Part shown: one piece after another, positions 1 to 11,600 of the stretch | Numbering within the stretch: position 1 is the stretch's first letter | How the letters are laid out: every line of letters starts with the position of its first letter | Assembly: GCF_001949145.1 (NCBI RefSeq) | Contig: NW_019091582.1 | Span: forward strand, 443,206 to 507,205 | DNA length: 64,000 nucleotides | Direction: 5' to 3' | From: Acanthaster planci | Taxonomy: Eukaryota; Echinodermata; Asteroidea; Valvatida; Acanthasteridae | Notes under the pieces: generated by a model | Seen by the model: the letters and a program-made list of their open reading frames with translations, nothing else | What the model was told of the DNA's origin: nothing | Database searches by the model: none | Position numbers and translations under genes: made by a program

Positions 1-2070
1 CACGTGACTCCTTTTTTGCTGAGCATACTAAGCACATTTATGTACGTCTTGGTCAGCACTATTAAACTGCTCGCAGTAAGAGTAAGCAAGAGTCCTCCGT
101 CTTTTTCTGACCAAAACTCATAACCTCAAACAAAAGCCGAGCGAAACAAATACTCAACTCAATGTGTTGAAAGATATTTGAGAAATTTAGTTGCTTTCAA
201 GCAGTTACGCCTTGATACACCACTAATTAAAAACAAGACGTATCTGTGAGCTGTGCTTCCATGTACATGTAGGGCCATCAATGTTTTGGCAGTGAGACAG
301 TTTCTACAGTACGGTACTCAGACTGTGAATATCATGCTACAGGTGTAATGTCTGCCATGTACACATGTACATGTAGTGCTAATATTGTACCCGTACATGT
401 ACAAACTGCCCCAAAATGCCCTTTTCAACCTGAACATGAACTCCTTTTCCTCTATGAAGGCAGTGTAGACATGCACGAACATTGTACATGTACAACACAG
501 CAGGCAGACCGTACACTGTGCAATGTAAGAGGCACCATTATAGTCAGGTTCATACTCTGATAACCATGCTTCAGCGCACAGCTTACATGACTACAAAGTT
601 CTACAGTACACTCACCTGTGTTAATAATAAGTCAGGTTACATAATAGCATTAGAAGGGCTGTAACTTTAAATAACCCTGCACTGGACCATGAAATAAGGC
701 GCTGGCCAGCGGTAACCTTCAGGAGAAAGCTGTCAGCCCTGAAAGGTGCATGCTAGAGGTCATGGAAGTGCTCAAGTTTTGGGTTTAATGACAGGGTGCA
801 CCCTCGTATTTAGGCCAGAAATATGTCCGCCGAGCTCATTAATAAAAGTTATACACTCAAAATATTCTATATTAGAGGGTCCTGAGAGCCATGGAACTGA
901 GGAATTGAAGACTGGACCTCTGGGCCGGACTCAGGGCTTCCAATTCTGAGCAATTTGGATGCAATCGGGTCCGAAACTGGTACTATTTAAGCCATTTTGC
1001 AGAGGGATGGTTGTTCAAAATGACTACTTTTCTGGACAGAAATTTCTGGTCATTGTGACTTTGTATTCACGAGTAGGAATGAGGCCATTTAACAATTTTA
1101 GGATTTTTTCCATCCAAAAAGATCCTCCAGGAATCAGAAAAAGAAAATGTAATACTCTTTAATTAAACGATGGATCTTTTTGTACATAATGCGAGTTTAA
1201 CCTGGGGTCAAACTCTTGAAGTTGCTGATCTCAAACAAAAATTGGTCAGTGCAGAAAATGGTATACAACCAGGGTTTATAAGTACATGTACCAGTACCCA
1301 CTGGACTGGTGGACCAAACCTGTGATTTTAATGCCGGTCTTGCAACATCGATAAAAGTACACACGTGCTAGCCCCCGAAGTCGAGTGCTTGTACTAACAC
1401 ATTCGTCTTGAATGTATACTTGTACTTGTAAACATGTATTGCATCTACATGTATGTACATGTACTTAACTTACCAGACAGTAGAGTGTGCACATTTCCAA
1501 ACCAGTTGGTTTATAATCTCTTTTGTAACATTTGATGCTGGTCTTGTTTGTAACATGCTCCAGTCAGGTAAATTTTATGAGGTACTGACTCTGGGGTGGG
1601 GGGGGGGGAGGATTTTGTTTGTAAATGAAATGCGACCTCTGTTAGACTACAATCCCTCCCTGATCACTCCGGACTGGTTCGCACCAAGTTAATGCTCAGC
1701 AAGGGTATTTGTGGAGCAACATTTTCTACTTGGCAGTTCAGAGAAATTGGGCAATGTGACATCAGCGACAGACGCAGTTCGTAACCACCAATCTCCCTCC
1801 AGGAAAAGCTGGATTTGAACTGGTGCACTCTGTGCAAAGCCTCAGTGGCTGATGGTACATGGTTGGCCATGTTGACTGCAAGGATTCGGAAGCAGAAACC
1901 CTTCACCGTAACAGGTGCCAACAGCATAAAAAAGAAATCTACATTGTAGGTGCATATGGCAAACTCATAAGTTATTTCAACTGCACAACAACAGTCTGTT
2001 TCACTGCAATGCTTACTAATTCCTGAGCCTAAAACCCCTTGAACAAATGAAGAATGAAGTGGTGCAAACA
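1..2070. other. Non-coding, no gene recognised
   Basis: Short open frames only, none resembling a known family. Notable content is two clusters of TACATGTA-type palindromes (261-493 and about 1415-1464) and a G-run at about 1597-1610. The 135-residue open frame on the minus strand (1664-2074) has no recognisable domain and ends at the start of the 50-bp tandem array. Confidence 0.6.
261..493. repeat. Cluster of TGTACATGTACA palindromes
   Basis: ATGTACATGTA or a variant occurs at 261-271, 357-376, 392-402 and 483-493. Similar units recur at 1270-1290 and 1441-1464. The 6-bp alternating pattern is a dispersed simple palindrome, common in some marine invertebrate genomes, not a tandem satellite. 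Confidence 0.7.
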
Positions 2071-2476
2071 GCATGAAGGCAGCCTAAAACTAAAACTTTG
2101 CCTTGCACTACTGCCCAATAGCATGAAGGCAGCCTAAAACTAAAACTTTGCCTTGCACTACTGCCCAATAGCATGAAGGCAGCCTAAAACTAAAACTTAG
2201 CCTTCCGCTACTGCCCAATACATGTAGCATGAAGGCAGCCTAAAACTAAAACTTTGCCTTGCGCTACTGCCCAATAGCATGAAGGCAGCCTAAAACTAAA
2301 ACTTTGCCTTGCGCTACTGCCCAATAGCATGAAGGCAGCCTAAAACTAAAACTTTGCCTTGCACTACTGCCCAGTAGCATGAAGGCAGCCTTAAACTAAA
2401 ACTTAGCCTTCCGCTACTGCCTAATAGCATGAAGGCAGCCTAAAACTAAAACTTTGCCTTGCGCTACTGCCAAATA
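2071..2476. repeat. 50-bp tandem array, eight copies
   Basis: Units begin GCATGAAGGCAGCCTAAAAC at 2071, 2121, 2171, 2227, 2277, 2327, 2377 and 2427. The period is exactly 50 bp except for a 6-bp insertion (CATGTA) between copies 3 and 4. Units are about 90-100% alike, with diagnostic variants (GCACTACTG versus GCGCTACTG versus CCGCTACTG) that recur in non-adjacent copies, suggesting duplication of multi-unit blocks or conversion. No open frame runs through it. Confidence 0.97.
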
Positions 2477-2527
2477 GCATGCTTGACCTTCCATTTCCAA
2501 AGATGTATTGGTGTTGAAGAGATGTCA

Positions 2528-2704
2528 ATTTTTTTTTAAAACAGGTTTTGCCTTTACACCGAAGTCTACAGTCATAACCCTTTATGTTCAGTTATATAGT
2601 CTAAAAATTTTGTGAAAAGATTCACAGGCTTCCTTAGGTGGGACTCGAACCCACAACCTCCTCCTTATTAATGCAGACGTCCTAACCCCTCGACCACCAA
2701 GCTT
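2528..2704 (-). mobile_element. tRNA-derived SINE, copy 1
   Basis: On the minus strand a pol III type 2 promoter is visible: A box within TGGTCGAGGGGTTAGGAC and B box GGTTCGAGTCCC, about 45 bp apart. The D stem (GTC/GAC) and T arm are intact. The anticodon and acceptor stems do not pair, so it is not a working tRNA. Downstream is a non-tRNA tail ending TTCGGTGTAAAGGCAAAACC and an A-rich tract at 2529-2540. The tail matches the copies at 3522-3605 and 55831-56004. Confidence 0.75.
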
Positions 2705-2922
2705 GCAGGAGTCAGCTGGCTGGTCCGAGTCAGATGTACGTGTAACAGCAAGTATGGCAAACTATTTCCAGCCCTATAACGTGGCTCATGTACTAGACTA
2801 CCGGTACCTCGCATAGTAAGCCCCATGATACCATTCGCTTTATGCGTGGAGAGTCCCTCTTGCTAAGGGCCCCCGAAATTGAGATTGCAAAGTTTTTCAA
2901 AGTCATTTATTTATTATTGTCT

Positions 2923-3255
2923 GTACCTTTGGCCCTCTAATTATCTTGAAATTTCAAAGCAAGTGCCGGGCAAAGTCGCCCAAAAATTTCCGTGGTGGCT
3001 GCCTTACTGTGCTGTGGGTCAAGCACAGTACATGCACAAAGGTCTTAAATGCACCTACGGCTGTTGCGTGTCATTGTTGCATTTATTGATGGGATCTCAA
3101 CAAAGCATAAAGTGCGTTGTTACAGAAAAGATTACAACAGTCGTCACAGAGTGCATGAACAATAACACAGCAGAATATGGAAGCCATCTAGTTTTCAAGC
3201 GACACTGCTCCAAATTTACTTCGAAATTTGAAGGCAACTAGAGGGCCGAAGGTAC
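2923..3255. mobile_element. Inverted-repeat element (MITE-like), 333 bp
   Basis: The left end GTACCTTTGGCCCTCTAAT and the reverse complement of the right end (GTACCTTCGGCCCTCTAGT) match over about 38 bp at roughly 80-85%. Weaker complementarity continues inward (GTCGC, TGGCT and TGCTGTG blocks), so the whole unit could fold as one hairpin. If TA is the target duplication, the element proper is CCTTTGGCCC to GGGCCGAAGG. The open frame across it has no domain and is incidental. Confidence 0.75.
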
Positions 3256-3521
3256 CCGAAAAAATGTTAGGGGGCTGGTAACATTGTCAATATACTAGTA
3301 GGCCTATGCCGTGGTGAATGCTAAGCTTGGAAAAAATTCCCAGTCTCATTTTCGGAGGCTTTTAGCAACGCAACAGGGATTCTCCAAACATAAAGCAAAT
3401 GGTATCCTATGGCTCATTACACAGAGATTTATTAAACATGTACATGCAGTCCAGTATACGAGCCCAAAAATTATGGGGCTAGTTGAGGTGGTGTCAATTT
3501 TTAAACAAGTTTTCTTTTGTT

Positions 3522-3605
3522 GTTTCCCAAGCTCTTGAACACTGAGCAGACAGCATTATGAATACATGTTGGCCAAGGGCAGCGCAAAACCCTTTAAAAA
3601 CCATT
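3522..3605 (+). mobile_element. SINE tail fragment, copy 2 (5'-truncated)
   Basis: TTTCCCAAGCTCTTG, then ACTGAGCA, TTATGAATA and GGGCAGCGCAAAACC in the same order as in the copy at 55831-56004. The tRNA-like head is absent, as expected of a 5'-truncated retroposon. Confidence 0.65.
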
Positions 3606-5851
3606 TAAAATGCAGTCATGCAAAGATATTGATAGGCCTAGGCTATGTACCTACCGGTATGAAGCAAGAAAGCAAATGTGACAGAATTTATCAGCAAGTT
3701 GGGCAACAGGATACAGACAAGGGTGGCACGAGAAAAGTCCAGTAAAATGACTCCATAACCATGGTAAAAGGTGCATACATGTACATGTACTACTGAGTAC
3801 TGGCACGTGGTTGAATGACAGCAGGCTGTCGAGTTGGTGGCAGCACACACAATGGTATGCGCCAGTACCAGGCCGAACCCAACATGCCCAACAGGCCTAG
3901 GCCTACGTGCATGTAGATGTTTTGAAGTACATGTACATAAAATTACGTGATAGACGTCTTGTTTCTTGTTTTTACATTGACAAATACTCTGCTTACCAAA
4001 ATCTTCGTCACTTTTCTAGAATCTTCCTCAGTTGCCTTTCGCGCGTTGAGCGTTCCATGACCGAAGCACCGTGCGACAACAGCGAACATGGCCCGCTGAA
4101 AATTCGAAAACGCCGGTACTCGGTGTTGCGTTGTGTCGCTGAAGCAAAAAAGCTCCCTCGCACGTGGATCTGCAGAAAACCGGTGAAGGTCCTATCCCTC
4201 GGAATTCTTTCACCTCTAGCACTACGCCTGATGAACTTGGCACGCCGCCATTCTCTTTTGGGGCGCTGTCCTGCCAAAAGAGTTTGCAAAAAACCCGGGC
4301 ATTTCAGCTGGATTCGAACTGTTTCTTGTCAAAAAGATGAATAAAAATGGTCGATTTGACCCCTGTGCAGTCTAGACGAAGCTCAGACGACAGCGGCTGT
4401 TAAGAATTTCACCAAAAGGGGGACAATACACTCTCATGTTTTGTATCAAAAAAATTTAAATTCTTACTAATTTTGCCAATGATTATTAACATACAATATT
4501 ATTTTAACAAAAAAAATGATTACGTGTTATCACTCACTGTCGTATTAGGTGTAAATTAATTAACATTGTGCCAGACTTTTCAAATTCTCCTAACCCTCTC
4601 GCCTCTGGCCGCTCTTTTGAAAAGTCTTGTCTGCAGGTCGAGTTTGATTTGGGCGCTACCATTAATTATGGGGTGGAAAATTATGATTTACTTCTGGGGA
4701 GGGGGAAATTGTTTCATTTGACAGTTTGTCATTTTCGAGCAAACACATGCAGCCAAAAATAATTATTCTCTGCAACATGTCGTGGATAGAAAATGTACAA
4801 ATAGTGTCTCGACAGATAGGAAGCCAAGCTAGTAGGAAATAATTTTGATCGTTAGCGCATTTTTATTTAAATTCTATCAAGTATTCCTACAACTTTTCCA
4901 CCTTATCAAAACTTCAAATGGATGTCCCTAAGAGTACAATAGATGGTCCGACCCGTAGGGTGCATTTTTTTATCTTTTTCTCTCCTGCCAATCAACCTAA
5001 CACCTGCTTGTGGGGTAGCAAGCGCAACCTGCTGAGACAAAAGATTAACAAGGGTTTTTGAGCTTGGTTGAAACCGTGAATTAGGGTTTAACCACCTCAG
5101 AAAAAAACTGTTGACGCGCTGAATTGAATAGTCATTTTGGAGTTGTGGCTGTGTTCCTAGCAGTACTTATCACAGGTTTCTAATTTTATTGTTTTGGTGG
5201 TTAGTAAGACCACAGATCCACAGATGGACATTAATATCCACATCCAGTTTTTGAAGAGATTTGTATTGATAGTGCAAGCACAGGACAAGCGTACGATAGA
5301 GGAAAGGTGGCATATGCAGTTACGCTGACAACTAGTGACAAATTAGCTCTGCACTTGACTATATCCTGAATAAAATGGTCAAAAACCAACATGTGTAAAG
5401 TAGTTTACATGTAGTTCGAGCCAAATACGAGTAAATATTTGCAGTACATGTATTTAACGGGTTTATGACAAAGCTTGCGCAAGATTCCTCACCCTTCGTT
5501 TTCAAAATGTACCATTTAGGCCTAGATCACTGCCATTTCCTCATTAATGTCACCACGTTAATGACTCTGCACACAGGATAGAAGGGAAAAAAGATTCGGT
5601 GCGAGTCGACAGTTTCTTCGAGGCGTTCGTCTCCCAGGAGACATAATTAGTCTAAATCTTATCTAAATATCATGAGCATCAAGTTTGTGCCAATCACTGT
5701 GGTCAGTATCTGATGAATTTTAGTCACATGGCAAACATACAAAACACCTGAAGTTTTCGAACAGTGGTTCCGTCGTGAAGCGGTGATGGGATTTTTCAAT
5801 TCCTGTATCAGTCGGTAAATATGTTTACCTTTCTTGTTAAGGTAGTCAGTA
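3606..5851. other. Non-coding, no gene recognised
   Basis: Contains TAGGCCTA palindromes (3633, 3898, 5517). The 145-codon open frame at 3907-4344 reads through a CpG-richer patch (about 4030-4270), is very basic (GPLKIRKRRYSVLRC) and resembles no family I know. The rest is AT-rich (about 4440-4560) with no coding signal. Confidence 0.55.
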
Positions 5852-5915
5852 GTGACGTCACTAGAATGGATAAGCGGTCATCGGTGTTTTATATATAGTT
5901 ATACAAGACGTCACT
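5852..5915 (+). promoter_or_regulatory. CRE plus TATA-like cluster
   Basis: A full palindromic CRE (GTGACGTCAC, 5852-5861) is followed 26 bp later by TTTTATATATAG (5887-5898) and another CRE half (GACGTCAC, 5908-5915). The order CRE then TATA fits a CREB/ATF-responsive core promoter directed rightward. No coding exon is recognised downstream, so it may be fortuitous. Confidence 0.35.
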
Positions 5916-6919
5916 CGGCGATGTGGAGGAACACATTTTATTGGAAAGTTTCTTCAACACATTTCATTTAATGTTTTTTTCGACGAATCGACCCTGATCT
6001 ACTTTTGTTGTTGATAATCCTGGAAATTGAAGGTTATCTCGGCTGTAATAGAAATTCACGGAGCAGGGAAAAATTCCTGCTTCATGTGAGAATAACATGG
6101 GCTGGTTCTTTTTATTTGTCTGTGGGTTTTCGGTCAGTCCCGAATGTTATGTCTGTTTTAATCTGTCTGTCCCATCTTGTCTGACTCCTTGCGCCATACT
6201 CTGCCCCGATGTATGAAGTGCAGTTTCGTTTTGGAACTGAGACAAAGGAAAGGGAAACTCCAAAAAGGCCCGTGCAATTTTTCTTTTCCCCCATTTGAGA
6301 ATCATTAAAATGAATTGGGCCACACTCAACTAGTGTTTCCAATACGTGTTCTCCATTTCCCCTCTGGTTTGAAGATGCCATGCTCGCCCTTTGTTTGTGG
6401 TATGAATACACCGCTACAGCAGTTAATGTCAACTGTGCCACTTGGTTCAGCGTGACCGAATCGTGACGTGAACATTGTGCGCTTGAACCCAAATGAGCCG
6501 AATGAAAAATGGATGAGAGAAAATTGACAAAGAGACATTTTGAAGAGGCCTTTGGAGGTTAGCGAAGTTTTAGGTCCGCTGTGATGATTCGGATGTTTTT
6601 CTTTTTAAACTGATTGCCACTTTAAGAATTTGCTTTTTTTGCCTTTTAGTGAATATTCACGAGAAACAATGCGTCTAACAAAAGGCTCCTTGTAGTTAGT
6701 CGTTATCACCAGGCCACCGTTGTCGACAACATTACGATGTAGGCCTACCAGTTCAATTTCACAACATGCAATATTAAGTAGTCATCCATGATTCATTAGC
6801 CGTATAATGCTTCTGTGTGGAACATTCGTTCAGTGGACTGCGCTTTCGTCAAACGGGTATGTGCTTGATTTATGTTTTTACTGCCTTGATTAAGGTAGTG
6901 ACGTCATATTGCCAGTGCC

Positions 6920-7740
6920 AATAAACCTTTTGCGAGTTAAATTTTAATAAAATCTGATACACTGAGTTCTTTAACATAAATTTAACATAAACATAATTAG
7001 AGTTCTCCATACTAACCCCCCCCCCGTTGCTATACCTCGTGATTTGGGGCAAGTTTTTGCTTAGTTACATAAGAGACGCCTTGCAACAATACACTGTTTT
7101 CAAGGGATAAGAAGGGTACAAAGGAACCAGTCCATTTCATAGATGATGGTCGCAATGCCAGGCCCGTAGGCTGGGGGAGGGTTCGAACGAACCCCCCCCC
7201 GCTCGCCTCTGAGTTCCGCTTGTTGGTGATCTTTGTGTGTGTATGTACTGAATATTCAAATATACCGTATTCGACATACAAGCCACGGCTTAATCTGCAT
7301 ATTAATGAGTCAATCTCCAGTCATATGTACCGTCAGAAGGTTCCGGCAAATGTCCATATTTCAGGTGTTTCCAACGGTTTGAAATCAATGTATTTTTGTT
7401 AAGTTTATTCGATATTGAAAACTACAGTGTACAAGTCTTACATGCAACCTTTGGTTCGCGACAGACATGCAACTTTTCAATGTTGTTTTCCAAAGCACAT
7501 TGTGATAGGCCTTTGTATAAAAAAATGTGCTCACAGTGCCAAAAGTTCCACTTTTTGGTTTGACGACCCCCCCCCCCAGTTTCTGGTCAGGCAACGGGCC
7601 TGTATGCAAAAGCTTGCCCCGAATCACGAGGTATAGCAACAGTGTCTTTAGTCTGGGAAATTCAAATTATTGTGTTCATGTGGAATCAGATAACTCAGTG
7701 TACCAGATTTAATTCAAATTTAACTTGCAAATGGCTTATT
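6920..7740. mobile_element. Long-TIR element family, copy E1 (split by a nested element)
   Basis: Left end AATAAACCTTTTGCGAGTTA; the right end, inverted, is AATAAGCCATTTGCAAGTTA. Complementary arms of about 130 bp run inward to GCTATACCTCGTGATT and GGGGCAAG. Between them lies a unique core (AGAGACGCCTTGCAACAATA, GGAACCAGTCCAT). Without the nested insertion (7159-7602) the unit is about 377 bp, equal to copy E3. No transposase is present: non-autonomous. Confidence 0.85.
7159..7602. mobile_element. Nested inverted-repeat element inside E1
   Basis: Ends are CAGGCCCGTAGGCTG and CAGGCAACGGGCCTG. The second, inverted, reads CAGGCCCGTTGCCTG, two mismatches in 15. It sits at the point where E3 runs uninterrupted. 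Flanks are AATGC on the left and TATGC on the right, consistent with a 4-5 bp target duplication. Inside are C-runs and a GTTCGAACGAAC palindrome. The 444 bp hold no coding capacity. Superfamily not assigned. Confidence 0.75.
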
Positions 7741-8582
7741 CTCAAGACAGTGAACGGAGAGAGGTTGTTTTCTTTTGATTTTTGCCAATTAATTTGGTGA
7801 TTCACTAACGCTTTTAAGTTCTCGGTAACGTTTAATTTACCAGAGGTGAAAAGATCAGTATTTTCTTCTGGGAAATAAACAGACTGTGCATAGGGCCTAA
7901 AGTTTTTTTTTTAATGCCAAAATGAATAAATATGTGATCAAGCTGTGAATACGAAACTAGCTTTGCTACTCTTTAAGTTCGTGTCTTTTCAATTTGTAGT
8001 ACTTTACTGTTTCTCCTATTTTAGAGCCCGCTTTCAAAAATTTCATTTCGTAATTTTCTACAACGAAAGTATTGGTTAAAAATACGCAGAGATGTTGTTG
8101 TAGTCCTTTTCTTATCGGTAGCTCTACATTTTTGTCATGTATGGGTATTTATTGTCTACGCGTGGCACTCTAAGTCTTCGTCGTGCAAAAACGAAGAAAC
8201 GGATTAACTTCCACTTTTAACAATCAGCATGCGGTTTTCACATCGCGTATCTTCGCACAACAGCCCAAAGGTTACCGCTATTTACGTCATGTCCATGTCG
8301 AATTATTATGGGGTAAGGCCAACCCAGAGAGGGAGACAGACTAAAGGAGACATCGTCGCCTAATTCTTCCCCCACATCTCCAAATCACGGCACTCTGCAA
8401 AATCTACTCCGTATAGTCGGCAGCACGGCTTTCAAGCGCCTTCACATTTAAGTCTAAAATTTGAGCTTTCAAAGTTGTGTTTTCATTCTTAGAGGGCGCT
8501 GTTCATAAGAAACATCATAACTCCTGAAACAATGTCTTGGGTGGGAGTAGCCATTAGATCACAGAAATGATTCAAAAAAGGT

Positions 8583-8665
8583 AAATGAAGTTAATAATGA
8601 AGTTAAATTTATATGAAGCTAATAATTATATGAAGCTAATAATATAACTCCATAACAATATAATA
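8583..8665. repeat. AT-rich cryptic tandem repeat
   Basis: Imperfect iterations of ATGAAGCTAATAATTAT and ATGAAGTTAATA, about 17-20 bp apart, followed by two AATATAACTC blocks. Low-complexity DNA without coding signal. Confidence 0.5.
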
Positions 8666-11600
8666 TAACTCACTTCACAATAGGACGTCATGTAAGTAAG
8701 GGCTTAGTAGGCCTACATCTTTTTGCACTAACACCGATTCTGAAACTGAACTGTTTTATAAGAGTTCTACGCCGTCGAGAGAAATGTATCAAATAGTTTG
8801 TAACTGGAAATCCTTGGGGGGTGGGGCACTATCAGGAAAACAGCAAAGATTCGTCTTGGCTAGACGTGGTCACCCATCTGTGCAATCTGCATTGTTTGCT
8901 GCATTTTTGCAGTTGAATGCCGACCAAGCTAGAATGGGGCTGAAACTCTTAACAATTTCAGGAATTCTGTCTCGGCACTAACGCAACCCTAAACCAAATA
9001 GGAAGTCATGGCCGCAACTCATCTGCCACATAATTATGACATCCGCAAACCATGTTGTTGCTGAACACGAAGACGGCCTTGATCTTGTCAGGCGCTGGTT
9101 GACGGATTAATGAAGAGCGTGTTTTGCGACTTTGAGAAGAGTGTGGTCCATCATAATTCTTTGAAATTCTACTTTACCTTGATCCCCATGATCCAAACCG
9201 GATAATAATTATTACAAATGTTAAGTAAAAGGCGCTTTTGTTTCGCAAGTATGCTATCTCCTTTCTCCCAGTAATTAAAGCATCTACTCACAGAACACGG
9301 GAAGAACACTTCGCCAATAAATAAGTATAAACAAACAGGCAAAGTGCATCGACCAAAAAAGAAATGTAATCTGACATTCTCACCATCAGTTGGCTACTAA
9401 TAACTGCCCAATTTTGGACAGATCGCCATTAACGATGAAACGCAGAACGTTCCTCGGTTCGCAGTGTGTTAAAAAGTGGTGCCATGTCCAGCGGAAATGC
9501 CCGAGATGATAAATAATTTAAACCGACTGTGTCACTGAAGAGTTTATTTAGACAATTGACGGCAACAGTCACCTATCATTTGCAAATCCAAACAAAACTG
9601 AGCAAAGACTGCTCGCCAACGAGTCAGTCAAATGGTCATCCCTGCTCGTCAACATATTCACTGCCCAATCTAGGTAGAGATCTTCCAGCCCTCGTCAAAA
9701 AACTAACCAGATCAACCAAAAGTTGACATACATGTAACCTCATGCCAACCATTCTTCAGAATAAATTTGGGGGAAATAGAATTTCAGTTTATGTACAGTT
9801 TTCATTTTTTTTTTTACAGTTCCTTGGTTTCTGATTGAATATGCATTTCACTTTTCTAGACTGAATGGCAGATAAAGTGATTTGTGAATGAATATACCAG
9901 CAACTCCCTATTTCAATTTATTATTTCTATTTCAATAGCATAGCAGACAGTGGCAGCCAGCGCTATAAATTTCACGTGTTGACGATCTTCTAATATTCAC
10001 AGTACAAATATGTTATTTTCCCGTGTGTCATTCGGGAGTTATTTTTTAGAAAAGCTGATGAGTGGATGTGGATTTCCCATTGTTCATTGAAATTGTGTGA
10101 GAAAAGCAACCTTCGCTCAAGATTGCCACCAACTGTATTCCAAATGTCAGAACCTGAAGGATACACATCGAGAAAATTTCTCTCCGAGGGACATTGCTTT
10201 TGTCTGTGTATGCCCTCGCACATCCAGAACAGAGGTTGTTGACTTAAATCAAAGACTGAGACGTTCGCCATGCAGACGATTGGCTCGCCTCGGCAGACAA
10301 CACGGCATTTGAGCCCATTGGACTACAAACAAACACATGGTCTTGTCAGTTTGAAAACCGATGATGAAGTTGCCATGCCGTGTCCATCTCTCCGTGTTAC
10401 ACCTTACAGCCTTCCCTTTCAACCCAAACATAATGGAAAATCGGAGGTTGCTTTAGTGTTGTTCAAACGGCGAACACTCTCCTTTTTTTGGTGGGGGGGG
10501 GGTTCACGGCTGAATTTTTTTTTTATGTGAAATTATTTTCTTCTGTTATTTTTTATACCGATCGATCTTCCGTGTTTTTTTCTACTTTTGCTGTTGCTGT
10601 TGGGGATAATATTCGAGTTTTCAATTTTGCTTTTCTTCAAGAAATTATTTTTCACTCCTGGAAAGCTCCGATTCTCGTGCTTTGCTTAAAATGACTTTGA
10701 TCCCGTTCGATGTTCTGAATAATACGGAAATTCACTTTCCAATCACTTCTCATTTCGCAAATTATTGTTACGTAAACTTGGAAAAAAATTCCCATCCATT
10801 CTCCAGTCAAAGTACCGACTTTAATCCAATTCGCTTTTTATAGAATTGCGACTATGCTTGCTCAATATACAATCTTTCATGTTGAATTCGATGTCATGCC
10901 GAAATCTATTTTCAGTCTTCTGGTCTTTTTTGATAAAGAATTCCGTTTAAGTAATATCGTTTTCATAGTTTCCTTGTTACAAATTTCTCCTTTTTTGCTG
11001 TAAGTTTTATTTCCCGTCTTCACCTTTAACTTCAAGAAAGATTCGATTCCCCTTTACTTTTCTTTTGAACATTTCTTCACACTCTCTGCTCTTTGCTTGA
11101 GAATTCGGCTTCGATTCGGCTCTCGCTCGATCACCCTGGTCGTTTCAATGAGATATACGAGTGAGAATTAATTTTTAAACGGATCCTAATTTCACGTAAC
11201 GTAATTTTCAAGCCTCCATGCATTTTCTAACGGCTGTGCGGCCCACCTTTTTACGAGACACGCCCCCGGCCCGTTTCAACAGAGAGCAAAAGTGCCTGCC
11301 TGGGTGTCGTGTGGTATGGTCCCTCAGCCTGTTGAAGCTCCCGCACGAGGCCGACGCTGATCTGCATAAAGTCTAGACCACTGCATCAAATATTCCCGAT
11401 CTCTGCGGCCCGGGGACGCAGGGGCCCCGCGCACAGGTGATCGTTATACATGTATGCATCATATTGCCTCCCCCATCTTCATAGAGCTTGTCGCTCGTGA
11501 GTTATGCCCCTTTCCCTCAAGGCCCCGAAAAAAAAGATGGCTTCATGAGCCCACGATTTATTTTCCCGATTTCGGACAGAAGCCTGCGTGCCCATGTCCA

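Noticed and set aside
2636-2704. Functional tRNA gene on the minus strand
   Set aside because: B box and D stem are good, but the acceptor and anticodon stems do not pair and a SINE-type tail follows.
2879-3241. 120-codon plus-strand frame
   Set aside because: Almost entirely inside the inverted-repeat element 2923-3255; no domain.
4290-4330. Isolated B-box-like AGTTCGAATCC (minus strand)
   Set aside because: No A box at proper distance, no stems, no shared tail.
3907-4344. 145-codon basic frame (a possible first exon from an internal ATG near 4057)
   Set aside because: CpG-rich composition gives overlapping open frames on both strands here, and I recognise no family. Left as non-coding.
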